Positions 23,913 through 32,207 of a stretch of DNA of 64,000 nucleotides are shown here, piece by piece. The notes below the pieces were generated by a model. The model did not search any database. It saw only the letters and a program-made list of their open reading frames with translations, and was not told where the DNA came from. The DNA is from Terriglobia bacterium. GTDB taxonomy: Bacteria; Acidobacteriota; Terriglobia; Bryobacterales; Bryobacteraceae. Made by a program: the position numbers and the translations under genes. The first letter of the stretch is position 1. Each line of letters opens with the position of its first letter. The stretch lies in contig JAIQFI010000004.1 of the NCBI GenBank assembly GCA_020073345.1, forward strand, positions 124,001 to 188,000, in the 5' to 3' direction.

Positions 23913-25568
23913 ATGCAACCAACAGAGAACTTCAGCATACCCCGGCGTGCCCTGGACGTCGAGGATTTCATCGACATCGTGCGCCGCCACAAAGGCTGGA
24001 TTTTCGGGCCTTTTCTCGTGACGCTGGTGGCCAGCGTGGTTGGAGTTTATCTTTGGCCGGACAGCTACGAATCCGTCGCAGTGGTCAAAATCGTTCCGCA
24101 GCAGGTGCCGCAGAACATGGTCCAGTCCTCGATCTCCAATGACTTGGCCGACCGCATCAACTCCATGGCGACTACGGTCCTCAGCCGCAACGTACTCACC
24201 ACCATCATCAACAATTTTGACCTGTACAAGAGCGAACGCAAGCGCCTGCCGATGGAAGACGTAATCGACAATCTCATGCGCAAGAGCGTCAAGATTAATC
24301 CGATGATGGCGGGAACCGGCAGCCACGTTGTCCCCGCCTTCACCGTTCAGTTCTCCTATCCGGACCGGATGCTGGCAAACAAAGTAGTCCAGGACGTGGT
24401 GGGACGCTTCATCGCCGAGAACGTGTCCAACCGCTCCACCGCGACCACCGAAACTACCCAGTTTCTGAAGGACCAGTCGGAACAAGCCAAAAAAGACCTG
24501 GAAGCGCTGGAAGACAAGCTCTCCCACTTTCGGGTACAAAATAACGGCCGGCTGCCCGATCAGGTGGACAGGAATATACAGCAGATGGCCGGACTGCAGA
24601 ACCGTTATCAATTCCTGACCGGCTCGAAAAACCGCGCTGAAATGGAGAAGCTGTCACTGGAAACGAATCTGCGCGTCGAGAAGGGCCGTAAGGCGGAACT
24701 GATGAGAGTAGCGCCGCAGGTCGCGGCCGTGGCCGCCACCATGAAGAGCGATCGAATGCTCGAAATCGAGCGGGAAATTCGGAACTACGAGGATGCGCTG
24801 ACGGTGACCCGGCAGAGGTTCACGGAAGCCCATCCGGATGTGCAGACTCTGAAGAACCGGCTGGAAGTGGCGAAACAGCGGAAGGAGCAAATCCAGAAGG
24901 AAGAAAGCGAGAACAAGACGACGACGGTGGCGGCCGTACCCCCCGAGAACCGGCAGTTGCAGATGCAAGTGCTGGATGTGGACGGAAACGTCCAGCGTCT
25001 GGAATCCGCCAGCCGGGCAAAAGACCTGGAGATCGCGGACCTGGATTCGCAGATCAAGGACGTACAAACTTCGATCAACAGGCTGGAAGGACAGATTAAC
25101 GCGACTCCCTTGGGAGAGCAAGAGTATAGTGATCTGCTGCGCGAGCGAGAGATCGCCAAGCAGAAATACATTGAACTTGACTCCCGTCTGAGCACCGCGG
25201 AGATCGCTCAAGACCTGGAAAACCGCGGGCAAGGTGAAAAGCTGGAGTTGTTGGACGCGGCCTCGCTGCCCCAAACCCCGACCGAGCCGAAGCGCCCGAT
25301 GGTCATCGGAATCGGCGCGGGACTCGGGTTGATGTTGGGCGTGGTCATCGCCGCTGCGCGCGAAATGAAAGACACCTCGCTCAAAAACCTGAAAGACGTG
25401 CGGGCCTACACGCAAATGGCCATCCTGGGGAGTGTCCCGCTTCTGGAAAACGACTTCGTGGTGCGCCGCCGCAAGCGGATTGCCTGGCTGGGATGGACCA
25501 CCGCATGTCTGATGGCCGTGGTCACAATGGCAGGATCAGTGGTGTATTACTACAACTACAAGGTGTAG
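23913..25568 (+). CDS. polysaccharide chain-length determinant (Wzz/GumC-type co-polymerase)
   Basis: The 551-residue protein has an N-terminal Wzz domain with a first membrane helix (about 30-48, GPFLVTLVASVVGVYLW) and YESVAVVKIVP. A long periplasmic coiled coil (about 185-400) follows, then a GNVR-like segment, a second helix (about 464-484) and a third near the C-terminus (about 519-546). Proteins of this class partner with the outer-membrane Wza and a tyrosine kinase. The kinase here is a separate gene 21 bp downstream. The extra C-terminal helix means both ends may not lie on the same side. Confidence 0.9.
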   Translation: MQPTENFSIPRRALDVEDFIDIVRRHKGWIFGPFLVTLVASVVGVYLWPDSYESVAVVKIVPQQVPQNMVQSSISNDLADRINSMATTVLSRNVLTTIINNFDLYKSERKRLPMEDVIDNLMRKSVKINPMMAGTGSHVVPAFTVQFSYPDRMLANKVVQDVVGRFIAENVSNRSTATTETTQFLKDQSEQAKKDLEALEDKLSHFRVQNNGRLPDQVDRNIQQMAGLQNRYQFLTGSKNRAEMEKLSLETNLRVEKGRKAELMRVAPQVAAVAATMKSDRMLEIEREIRNYEDALTVTRQRFTEAHPDVQTLKNRLEVAKQRKEQIQKEESENKTTTVAAVPPENRQLQMQVLDVDGNVQRLESASRAKDLEIADLDSQIKDVQTSINRLEGQINATPLGEQEYSDLLREREIAKQKYIELDSRLSTAEIAQDLENRGQGEKLELLDAASLPQTPTEPKRPMVIGIGAGLGLMLGVVIAAAREMKDTSLKNLKDVRAYTQMAILGSVPLLENDFVVRRRKRIAWLGWTTACLMAVVTMAGSVVYYYNYKV

Positions 25569-25589
25569 CATTCGGAGGACAAACCAGAA

Positions 25590-26570
25590 ATGAGCCGAGT
25601 TCATGATGCCCTGCGGCGCGCCGAGAAGACCGGAGAGCTATCTCCGCCGGTGGCGCAACCCAACGGAGAAACACGGGGTCCGGCGGCCACGCTCGAGGCA
25701 GGGGCGAGCCTTTCCGGTTCAAACCTTTCCGGTTCAAACCTGGCGGGTTCGAACCTGACGAGCGCAAACCTGGCGGGCTTGCTGGAACTGGTGGAAGAAG
25801 TTCCTTTCCGCACCGCCACCGATTCCCTGCTGATTGACGTCTCCCGGCCCCACGAAGCGCCCATGGAGGAGTTCCGCACGTTGCGAACGCGCCTCAATCA
25901 CATGCAGAGCCTCCAGCCGATTCATACCGTGGTGGTCACCAGCGCGTCGCCTGCGGAAGGGAAGTCGCTCACCGCGGCGAACCTGGCTTTGGCCGAGGCG
26001 CACCTGGCCGGCAACACCACCCTGCTCGCGGATTTCGATTTCCGCCGCCCCATCATCCATACCCTGTTCGGGATCGATCGCAGCCCGGGTATCACCGACT
26101 ACCTGATGGGGCAAGCCCCGCTGCACAAGGTGATCAAGAGAATCGCCGGAACCAATCTGTATATCATGCCGGCTGGACAGGCCGTGATCAATCCGCTGGA
26201 ATTGCTAAACCTGCGCGAGGTCAAGCACCTGATGGACCGGCTGCCATCCCTGTTTCAGTGGGTGATCATGGACAGCCCACCGCTGCTGTTCGCCGCTGAC
26301 GCCAATCTTCTGGGCACCATGAGCAATGGGACCCTGCTGGTGGTGCGCATCGGCCACACCACCATCGATTCCGTGACGCGCGCCATGCAATCGCTATGCA
26401 ACAACAACGTGCTCGGAATCGTGGTGAATGGCGCCCGCCGCGGAGAACTGTACAGCAAGTACACCTACTATCACTCCTACTACTCGCCTAAGGAACAGGA
26501 CGAGCGCGAAGCCCTCGATGACGCCCAACAGGAATTGGCGGGAGTAGGCGCTGCCGACGAAAAGAAATAG
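25590..26570 (+). CDS. bacterial tyrosine kinase (CpsD/Wzc-C type) with pentapeptide-like N-terminal repeats
   Basis: The 326-residue protein has Walker A SASPAEGKSL with Lys125, Walker A' ADFDFRRP (Asp148/Asp150) and Walker B VIMDSPPLL. The C-terminal Tyr cluster LYSKYTYYHSYYSPKE holds six Tyr for autophosphorylation. The N-terminal part (about 37-64) is an unusual tandem of GSNL-type pentapeptides, encoded by 15-bp DNA repeats. The kinase senses or drives polysaccharide polymerisation with the Wzz-like protein. The operon ends here; the convergent ketoacyl synthase gene ends 30 bp away. Confidence 0.88.
   Translation: MSRVHDALRRAEKTGELSPPVAQPNGETRGPAATLEAGASLSGSNLSGSNLAGSNLTSANLAGLLELVEEVPFRTATDSLLIDVSRPHEAPMEEFRTLRTRLNHMQSLQPIHTVVVTSASPAEGKSLTAANLALAEAHLAGNTTLLADFDFRRPIIHTLFGIDRSPGITDYLMGQAPLHKVIKRIAGTNLYIMPAGQAVINPLELLNLREVKHLMDRLPSLFQWVIMDSPPLLFAADANLLGTMSNGTLLVVRIGHTTIDSVTRAMQSLCNNNVLGIVVNGARRGELYSKYTYYHSYYSPKEQDEREALDDAQQELAGVGAADEKK
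25698..25778 (+). repeat. 15-bp tandem repeats coding for pentapeptide-like units
   Basis: About five units of 15 bp, ending TTCAAACC, TTCGAACC or GCAAACC, encode SGSNL, AGSNL and TSANL. Units 1 and 2 are nearly identical at DNA level, which suggests recent duplication. Confidence 0.8.
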
Positions 26571-26600
26571 GCCGCCTCAATAGGCAAGGTCAGCCATTCG

Positions 26601-27848
26601 TCAGGCACACCGCAGGACCAGCGCAGAGTTCTTGCTGCCGAAGGCGATGCAGTTCGCGACCGCGTATTCGATCCCAACGCGGCGGCCGGTTTCGGGAACA
26701 TAATCCAGATCGCACTCCGGATCGGGGACCTCCACATTGGCGGTAGGAGGCAGAACTCCATCGCGCATCGCCAGCAAAGTCGCAGCCACGCCCGCCGCAC
26801 CGCAGGCTCCCTGCGGATGCCCGATCAGGCTTTTGAGCGACGACCCGGGTAAGTGGTAGGCATGCGGGCCGAAGGCCAGCTTCACCGCGCGGGTCTCGAT
26901 GCGATCGTTGAGCTCCGTGCCAGTGCCATGATAGTTCAGATAGCCCACAGCTTCCGCCGGCACGCCGGCCTGTTCCAGCGCGAGGGAGATGGCTCGCGCG
27001 GGCTCTTCACCGCATTCTTCCAGGCGAACGCGGTGATACGCCTCGCAGGTGGAACCGTAGCCGGCGATCTCGCCTAAGATGGTCGCGCCCCTGGCCAGCG
27101 CCTTCTCGCGCTCCTCCAGCACGAAGAACCAGGCGCCTTCGGCGATGACGAATCCGCCGCGGTCACGGGAAAAGGGGCGCGAGGCGCGCTCGGGCTCATC
27201 GTTCCAGGCCTGCGACATGATCCTCATCGCGATGAACCCGCGCAGGATCAGCGGCGCGATGGGCGCGTCCACGCCGCCGGCCACGATCGTATCGAGCCCG
27301 CCGGCCCGGATCATTTGAGACGCGTAACCGAGTGCGTCGGTCGACGACGTGCATCCGGTGCTGATGACGTGGCTCAGCCCGCGCAGCCCGAACCGCATCG
27401 AAACTTCGCTGGCCAGAGTGCCCATGGTCGAAGTGGGCACCACGTACACGCTGCACTGCCGCCAGTTTCCCGAATGGTACAGGCGATACTGCTCTTCGGT
27501 GAATTCGACGCTTCCGCCCCCCGACCCGACCACCACGCCGATCCCACGCAGTTCCTCGCGGCTCATCGCGGCTGTGTCCAGCCCGGCCCACTGTAGCGCT
27601 TCCGTCACGGCGGCAACCGCCAAGGGGGTGGCGCGGGAAACGTGCGGACGGTCCTTGGCGGTCACGTAATCCTCTTCGCGGAAATCCTTGACCTCGCCCG
27701 CAACGCGGACCGCCAGGCCGGACGTATCGAAGCGGGTGATCGGCCCTACGCCGCTGATGCCCTTGCGCGTGGCGCACCAGAAGGCCTCGGTTCCGATGCC
27801 GTTAGGGCTCACTGCGCCAATTCCCGTGATGACAACTCGACGCGGCAT
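26601..27848 (-). CDS. beta-ketoacyl-ACP synthase II-like condensing enzyme
   Basis: The 415-residue protein from MPRRVVITGIGAVSPNGIGT has the thiolase-fold Cys in HVISTGCTSSTDALGYA and the two catalytic His in YLNYHGTGTELND and KSLIGHPQGACGA. It is the FabF type, extending acyl-ACP with malonyl-ACP. The upstream in-frame start at 27887 adds 13 unrelated residues and is rejected. There is no ACP or ketoreductase next to it, and the Cys motif CTSSTDALGYA differs from housekeeping FabF, so a role in a special lipid or secondary product is possible. Confidence 0.88.
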   Translation of the reverse strand: MPRRVVITGIGAVSPNGIGTEAFWCATRKGISGVGPITRFDTSGLAVRVAGEVKDFREEDYVTAKDRPHVSRATPLAVAAVTEALQWAGLDTAAMSREELRGIGVVVGSGGGSVEFTEEQYRLYHSGNWRQCSVYVVPTSTMGTLASEVSMRFGLRGLSHVISTGCTSSTDALGYASQMIRAGGLDTIVAGGVDAPIAPLILRGFIAMRIMSQAWNDEPERASRPFSRDRGGFVIAEGAWFFVLEEREKALARGATILGEIAGYGSTCEAYHRVRLEECGEEPARAISLALEQAGVPAEAVGYLNYHGTGTELNDRIETRAVKLAFGPHAYHLPGSSLKSLIGHPQGACGAAGVAATLLAMRDGVLPPTANVEVPDPECDLDYVPETGRRVGIEYAVANCIAFGSKNSALVLRCA

Positions 27849-27921
27849 GTGGATGGTGTGAAGCGGGTCCCCGCGGGGCGGAACCACAGAGGGACTCTGT
27901 TAGTATAAGAGGGTTCCTAAC

Positions 27922-28449
27922 GTGCAAGGGAACGTCGTGCGGAGGAGAATCCATTGGTGGGCATCGAGTCGGGCCGTGCCGCGCCTGCTCAGAGGGATCG
28001 AAGCAGGCGTCCTCGGCGGAATCGCGATGCTGGCGCTGCTGGTTTCGAGCTCGCTCTGGCGGGGTGATCCTTGGTGGATGTCATCCAATCTTTTGGGCTC
28101 TACTTTCTATGGAGCGCGGGCGCTAAGCGACGGCCCCAACCGGGCGACTCTGGCCGGCGGCGCCCTGCACGTTTTCATGACCGGATCCATCGGAGCCGCC
28201 TTCGGACTGGTGTGCGGAGGAATCCAGCGCAGACGGCGGCTGGTTCTGCTCGGAACTCTGGCCGGTCTGATAGGGTATGGTCTGGCGGATGCCTTGTTAT
28301 GGAGAAGGATAAACCCTCTGATTCCGCTGTATTCCGCGCAACCCGCCGCGCTTTTGTCGCATGCCCTATTCGGGGCGTGCCTGGGATATATGAGCCGGAA
28401 GTTTCCGGTGGCGCGGGCAGCAGCGGGGGAGCCGGATAGGGTAGAATGA
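27922..28449 (+). CDS. small multi-helix membrane protein of unknown function
   Basis: The 175-residue protein starts at GTG. It has about four hydrophobic helices (near residues 26-45, 77-100, 106-124 and 142-157) joined by short basic loops. No known domain is recognised. It reads divergently from the ketoacyl synthase gene (73-bp gap) and precedes bamA by 125 bp. The GTG start is uncertain because the GGAGGAG at 27940 lies inside the reading frame and would suit a start further down that is not obvious. Confidence 0.55.
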   Translation: MQGNVVRRRIHWWASSRAVPRLLRGIEAGVLGGIAMLALLVSSSLWRGDPWWMSSNLLGSTFYGARALSDGPNRATLAGGALHVFMTGSIGAAFGLVCGGIQRRRRLVLLGTLAGLIGYGLADALLWRRINPLIPLYSAQPAALLSHALFGACLGYMSRKFPVARAAAGEPDRVE

Positions 28450-28574
28450 CAAATTACGCAGCCGTTGAGTCCCCTGGGGCCTTGACTCTAAGGCGGAGGA
28501 CCTTTTCCGAAACCCAGTTCGGCGGTCGAGCGTCCAAAAAAAACAGGCGCAGAGTGGAAAGGAACCCGGTGTAG

Positions 28575-31508
28575 ATGCAGTTTTCCAGGCCTCGAAGCCT
28601 GCGCGCGCCCATGGTCGGCCTGCTGGCGGCAGTTCCCCTCTTCAGCCAGCAACAGCCCGCGCCGCAGCAACCCAAGCCTCCCAATCCGTTCGAGCAGGTT
28701 CCGCGAGCCGAGGAGCCGAAACCCCAGCCGCCCAAACCCGAACCGGCCAAGCCGGCGGCGCCCGGAACACCTGCGCCTTCTGCCACGCCCGACCGCCCCC
28801 CGGCCGATACCGTCGAGTCCATCAATTTCCAGGGCGCACGCCGGGTGCCTCAAGACACGCTGCGCGCCATGATTTTCACCAAGCGTGGGGACAGGTACGA
28901 CGCCGAATCCCTCCACCGCGACCTGCTCACCCTGTGGAACAGCGGCCGCTTCGACAATATCGAGTGGACCAGAGAGGCGGGCCAAACCGGCTGGATTGTG
29001 ACGTTCAAAGTCACCGAGCGGCCGGTGGTGCGCACCATCAAGTACGACGGCCTGAAATCGATCACCCAGTCGGAAGTCCTGGACCGGTTTAAAGAGCGCC
29101 GCGTCGGATTGACGCCGGAATCCACCTATGACCGCAACAAGGTCCAGCGCGCCCAGGTGGTCCTGCAGGATTACCTGGCCGAGCGCGGCCGGCAGTTCGC
29201 CACCGTCATGCCGGAACTGCAGCCTTTTCCTCCGTCTTCGCTCAACATCGTGTTCAAAGTGGATGAAGGACCCAAGGTTAAGGTCGGAAAGATAGATATT
29301 GAAGGCAACACGTTTTACAACGACCGCATCGTGCGGCGGGCCATGAAGAATCTGCGCCCCATCGGCATCCCGCGGTCCATTGTGGCAGAGAGCCTTTTCT
29401 CCAAAACCTACGATTCCACCAAGCTGGAGGAAGACGAACAGCGGGTGGTCCAGTTCTACCAATCGAATGGGTATTTTACGGCCCGCGTCACGGGTCAGTC
29501 GGTGAATATCGTGGACGCTGGAGGGGGCAAGTTCCGCCTGCCGCTGATTCATCCCAACCGGCCCGGGAAGAACGCCAACGTCTCCATCAGTCTCGAAGAA
29601 GGACGCTTGTTTCACCTCAACACCATTAGTTTTGTGGGCGTGAAGCTGTTCCGCACCCCGGAAGAGCTGTTTCCCCAGATCTTCCGGATGAAGCAAGGCG
29701 ACCCGTTCTCGACGGAAAAGCTGCAGAAGGGCTTCGACGAGCTGCGCAAGCTGTATGGCCGGTTCGGTTACATCAACTTCCTGGTGGAACCCGAGCCCGA
29801 GCCGATCCCCGGCACCGACAAAATCAACCTGACGCTGCGGTTCGACGAAGGTAACCAGTTCTTCGTGCGCCGGATCGATTTCTCCGGCAACACCACCACC
29901 CGCGACAGGGTAATCCGCCGCGAACTGCTGATCGACGAGGGCGACCCCTATAACACCGACCTGTGGCGGCTGAGTATCCTGCGCCTGAACCAGCTGGGAT
30001 ATTTCGAGGAGCTGAAGGAAGATTCGTCGGTCGACATGAAGACGGATAACAACAACCATACCGTCGACCTGACGCTGAAAGTCCGGGAGCGCGGCAAGAA
30101 CAGTATCCAGTTCAGCGGCGGCATTTCCGAAATCTCCGGAAGCTTCGTGGGGTTTCAGTATTCGACCAACAACTTCCTCGGATTGGGCGAGACTCTGAGC
30201 CTGTCCAGCCAGCTCGGCACCCGCACCACCGATGTGAACTTCGGATTCACCGAGCCTTACTTCCTGGACCGGCCGATGCAGGTTGGCTTCACGGTGTTCA
30301 TCAGCCGCTTCAACTTCGACCAGGCCCGAGAGGCCTCGGTGCTGGCGGGCGCCGACCTGATCCCGTTGTACAATTCGCTGGGCAGCCAGAACCTGCTCAA
30401 CTACGTTTCGAATTCGCGCGGGTTCACCGTGTTCGCCAACTATCCGCTCAAGCGAAGTTTCCAGCGTCTTGGTCTCAGCTTTGGCTATAGCATTCAGAAC
30501 GTGCGGACGCTGACTGACGCGGCCAAGCAGTATTACGATTACCTCAATTTCCAGAACATCAACGGACCGCAGCAAAATTCGCTGGAAGGGATTCGCACCG
30601 CCAGCGTCACCCCCACTTACAGCTACAACTCGGTCAACAATCCGATGACTCCCACGGCCGGCACCTCGGCGCAGTTTTCCGTGCAACTTGCGGGCAGTTT
30701 CTTGGGCGCCAACGTCAATCAAATCGAACCGGTGATCGATATCCAGCACTATCGCAAGGGCTTTAAACCCGGCCATGTGATCGCCATGCACCTGCTGGCG
30801 CGGTACGTGACCGGGTATGGCGGCAAGGTAGCGCCTCCCTTCAATCGTTTCTACATGGGCGGCGAAAACGATGTGCGCGGTTTCGATCTGTGGGGCGCCG
30901 GCCCCTGGGCTTTCGTGCCGAATTCGGCGCCCGTGAATGTGCTGAATACCGACGGTACTCCCCGGCAGCAGAAGTTCGTCGATCCCACCACCGGAGCGGT
31001 CAGCCTCCAGAATTCATCGCAGGTCATCCCGACGTATCAGTTGGTGTTTCCCGGTGGCGATACCAACATCGTGGCGAATTTCGAGTACCGGATTCCGATT
31101 GTCGGGAAAACCGTCACGCTGGCGCCATTCTTCGACGCGGGTATGAACCGGCTGTCGAACAAGAGCCAGCTGAAGCTCAATCCTGGGCGCATCGCCGACC
31201 TGAACACCCAGTTTCCCGAAGCTGCTTTCGGCGAGTCGGCAGTGCTGGCAGCCGGAACCCAAATCATCCGCACTTCCACAGGCATTGAACTGCAGGTGTT
31301 GATGCCGGTCTTCAATCAGCCCTTCCGCATTTACTGGGCCTATAATCCGACCCGCGTCTACCAGTACTTGCAACCACCTATTGTCGCGGATCGGAGCTAT
31401 TTCCCGAATGCGGCGTCTTTCGCGAACTCGATTCTCACCTTCGGGCAGCCGTCGCCGCTCTTCGAAAGGCGCTCCCAATTCCGTTTCACCATCGGCAGGA
31501 CCTTCTAA
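28575..31508 (+). CDS. bamA: outer-membrane protein assembly factor BamA
   Basis: The 977-residue protein is larger than E. coli BamA. A signal peptide is followed by a Pro-rich linker (about 27-75), then five POTRA domains (about 78-500, with repeats such as GDRYDAESLHRDLLTLWNSG and GDPFSTEKLQKGFDELRKLY). The 16-strand barrel ends in GRTF with terminal Phe. The lid-loop motif VRGF lies in GGENDVRGFDLWGAGP. It inserts beta-barrel proteins into the outer membrane. The Pro-rich linker before POTRA1 is unusual. An AAGGAA ribosome site precedes the ATG, and skp follows. Confidence 0.96.
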   Translation: MQFSRPRSLRAPMVGLLAAVPLFSQQQPAPQQPKPPNPFEQVPRAEEPKPQPPKPEPAKPAAPGTPAPSATPDRPPADTVESINFQGARRVPQDTLRAMIFTKRGDRYDAESLHRDLLTLWNSGRFDNIEWTREAGQTGWIVTFKVTERPVVRTIKYDGLKSITQSEVLDRFKERRVGLTPESTYDRNKVQRAQVVLQDYLAERGRQFATVMPELQPFPPSSLNIVFKVDEGPKVKVGKIDIEGNTFYNDRIVRRAMKNLRPIGIPRSIVAESLFSKTYDSTKLEEDEQRVVQFYQSNGYFTARVTGQSVNIVDAGGGKFRLPLIHPNRPGKNANVSISLEEGRLFHLNTISFVGVKLFRTPEELFPQIFRMKQGDPFSTEKLQKGFDELRKLYGRFGYINFLVEPEPEPIPGTDKINLTLRFDEGNQFFVRRIDFSGNTTTRDRVIRRELLIDEGDPYNTDLWRLSILRLNQLGYFEELKEDSSVDMKTDNNNHTVDLTLKVRERGKNSIQFSGGISEISGSFVGFQYSTNNFLGLGETLSLSSQLGTRTTDVNFGFTEPYFLDRPMQVGFTVFISRFNFDQAREASVLAGADLIPLYNSLGSQNLLNYVSNSRGFTVFANYPLKRSFQRLGLSFGYSIQNVRTLTDAAKQYYDYLNFQNINGPQQNSLEGIRTASVTPTYSYNSVNNPMTPTAGTSAQFSVQLAGSFLGANVNQIEPVIDIQHYRKGFKPGHVIAMHLLARYVTGYGGKVAPPFNRFYMGGENDVRGFDLWGAGPWAFVPNSAPVNVLNTDGTPRQQKFVDPTTGAVSLQNSSQVIPTYQLVFPGGDTNIVANFEYRIPIVGKTVTLAPFFDAGMNRLSNKSQLKLNPGRIADLNTQFPEAAFGESAVLAAGTQIIRTSTGIELQVLMPVFNQPFRIYWAYNPTRVYQYLQPPIVADRSYFPNAASFANSILTFGQPSPLFERRSQFRFTIGRTF

Positions 31509-31556
31509 ACGGCGCATGCTAGGATGTTACAAACAGGCAGGAATGAGGAGTTTCTT

Positions 31557-32204
31557 GTGAATAAGTTCTCTGTGATCGGTCTGATTTTGAGTTCTGTCAC
31601 GTTGATGGCGCAGGCGCCAGCGGCAGCTCCCAGCAAGATTTGCGTCATGAACTTGCAGAGCGCCATGCTCAGCACCAAAGAGGGGCAGGCTGCCTCCGAG
31701 GTGTTTCGCACCAAGTTCCTGGAGCCCAAGGAGAAAGAGATCCAGGCCAAACAGGCTGAAATCAGCGATCTGAACGACAAGCTTCAGCGCGGCGCCAACA
31801 CCATGTCGCAGACCGCGCAGGACGACATGAAGCGCAACATCGACCGGAAATCCACCGAGTATAAGCGCGCCGTCGAGGACTACCAGTTCGACCGCGACGA
31901 AGAGCAGCGTAAGCTGCTGGACGACTTATCCTCGAAGATGCAGACCGTGATCGACCGGTTCGCGCAGGAAAACGCCTGCGCGGTGTTTCTGGACGTAACC
32001 AACCCGAATTCGGGAATCATGTGGACCTCGAATGCCGCCGACATGACGCGCCAGGTCGTGGACGCCTACGACAAAGCCCAGCCATCGGCGGGGGCAGCCA
32101 AGCCTCCTGCGACCGGCGTCAGGCCGCCTGCGGCCACTCCGGCCAAACCGCCTACCGCAACGCCTTCGGCCGCGCCGCCTAAGGCGACGCCCGCAAAGCA
32201 GTAA
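31557..32204 (+). CDS. skp: periplasmic chaperone Skp/OmpH
   Basis: The 215-residue protein starts at GTG 31557, behind GAGGAG with a 6-bp spacer. A signal peptide (MNKFSVIGLILSSVTLMAQA) is followed by the OmpH pattern ICVMNLQSAMLSTKEGQ and long coiled-coil tentacles (about 60-130). The Ala/Pro/Thr-rich tail (about 178-215) is longer than usual. It escorts unfolded outer-membrane proteins to BamA, whose gene is directly upstream. The convergent E2 gene ends 3 bp away. Confidence 0.9.
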   Translation: MNKFSVIGLILSSVTLMAQAPAAAPSKICVMNLQSAMLSTKEGQAASEVFRTKFLEPKEKEIQAKQAEISDLNDKLQRGANTMSQTAQDDMKRNIDRKSTEYKRAVEDYQFDRDEEQRKLLDDLSSKMQTVIDRFAQENACAVFLDVTNPNSGIMWTSNAADMTRQVVDAYDKAQPSAGAAKPPATGVRPPAATPAKPPTATPSAAPPKATPAKQ

Positions 32205-32207
32205 CAG

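Noticed and set aside
23223-24611. 462-codon open frame antisense to the wza- and wzz-like genes
   Set aside because: It spans two real genes on the other strand and their gap, and has no plausible start context.
25744-25760. GGTTCGAACC, resembling a tRNA T-arm
   Set aside because: It is part of the 15-bp coding repeats of the tyrosine kinase gene; no acceptor stem or anticodon arm can be built around it.
28488-30791. 767-codon open frame antisense to bamA
   Set aside because: It is the complement of a certain bamA gene. High GC content makes long antisense frames common, and its translation shows no domain or signal.
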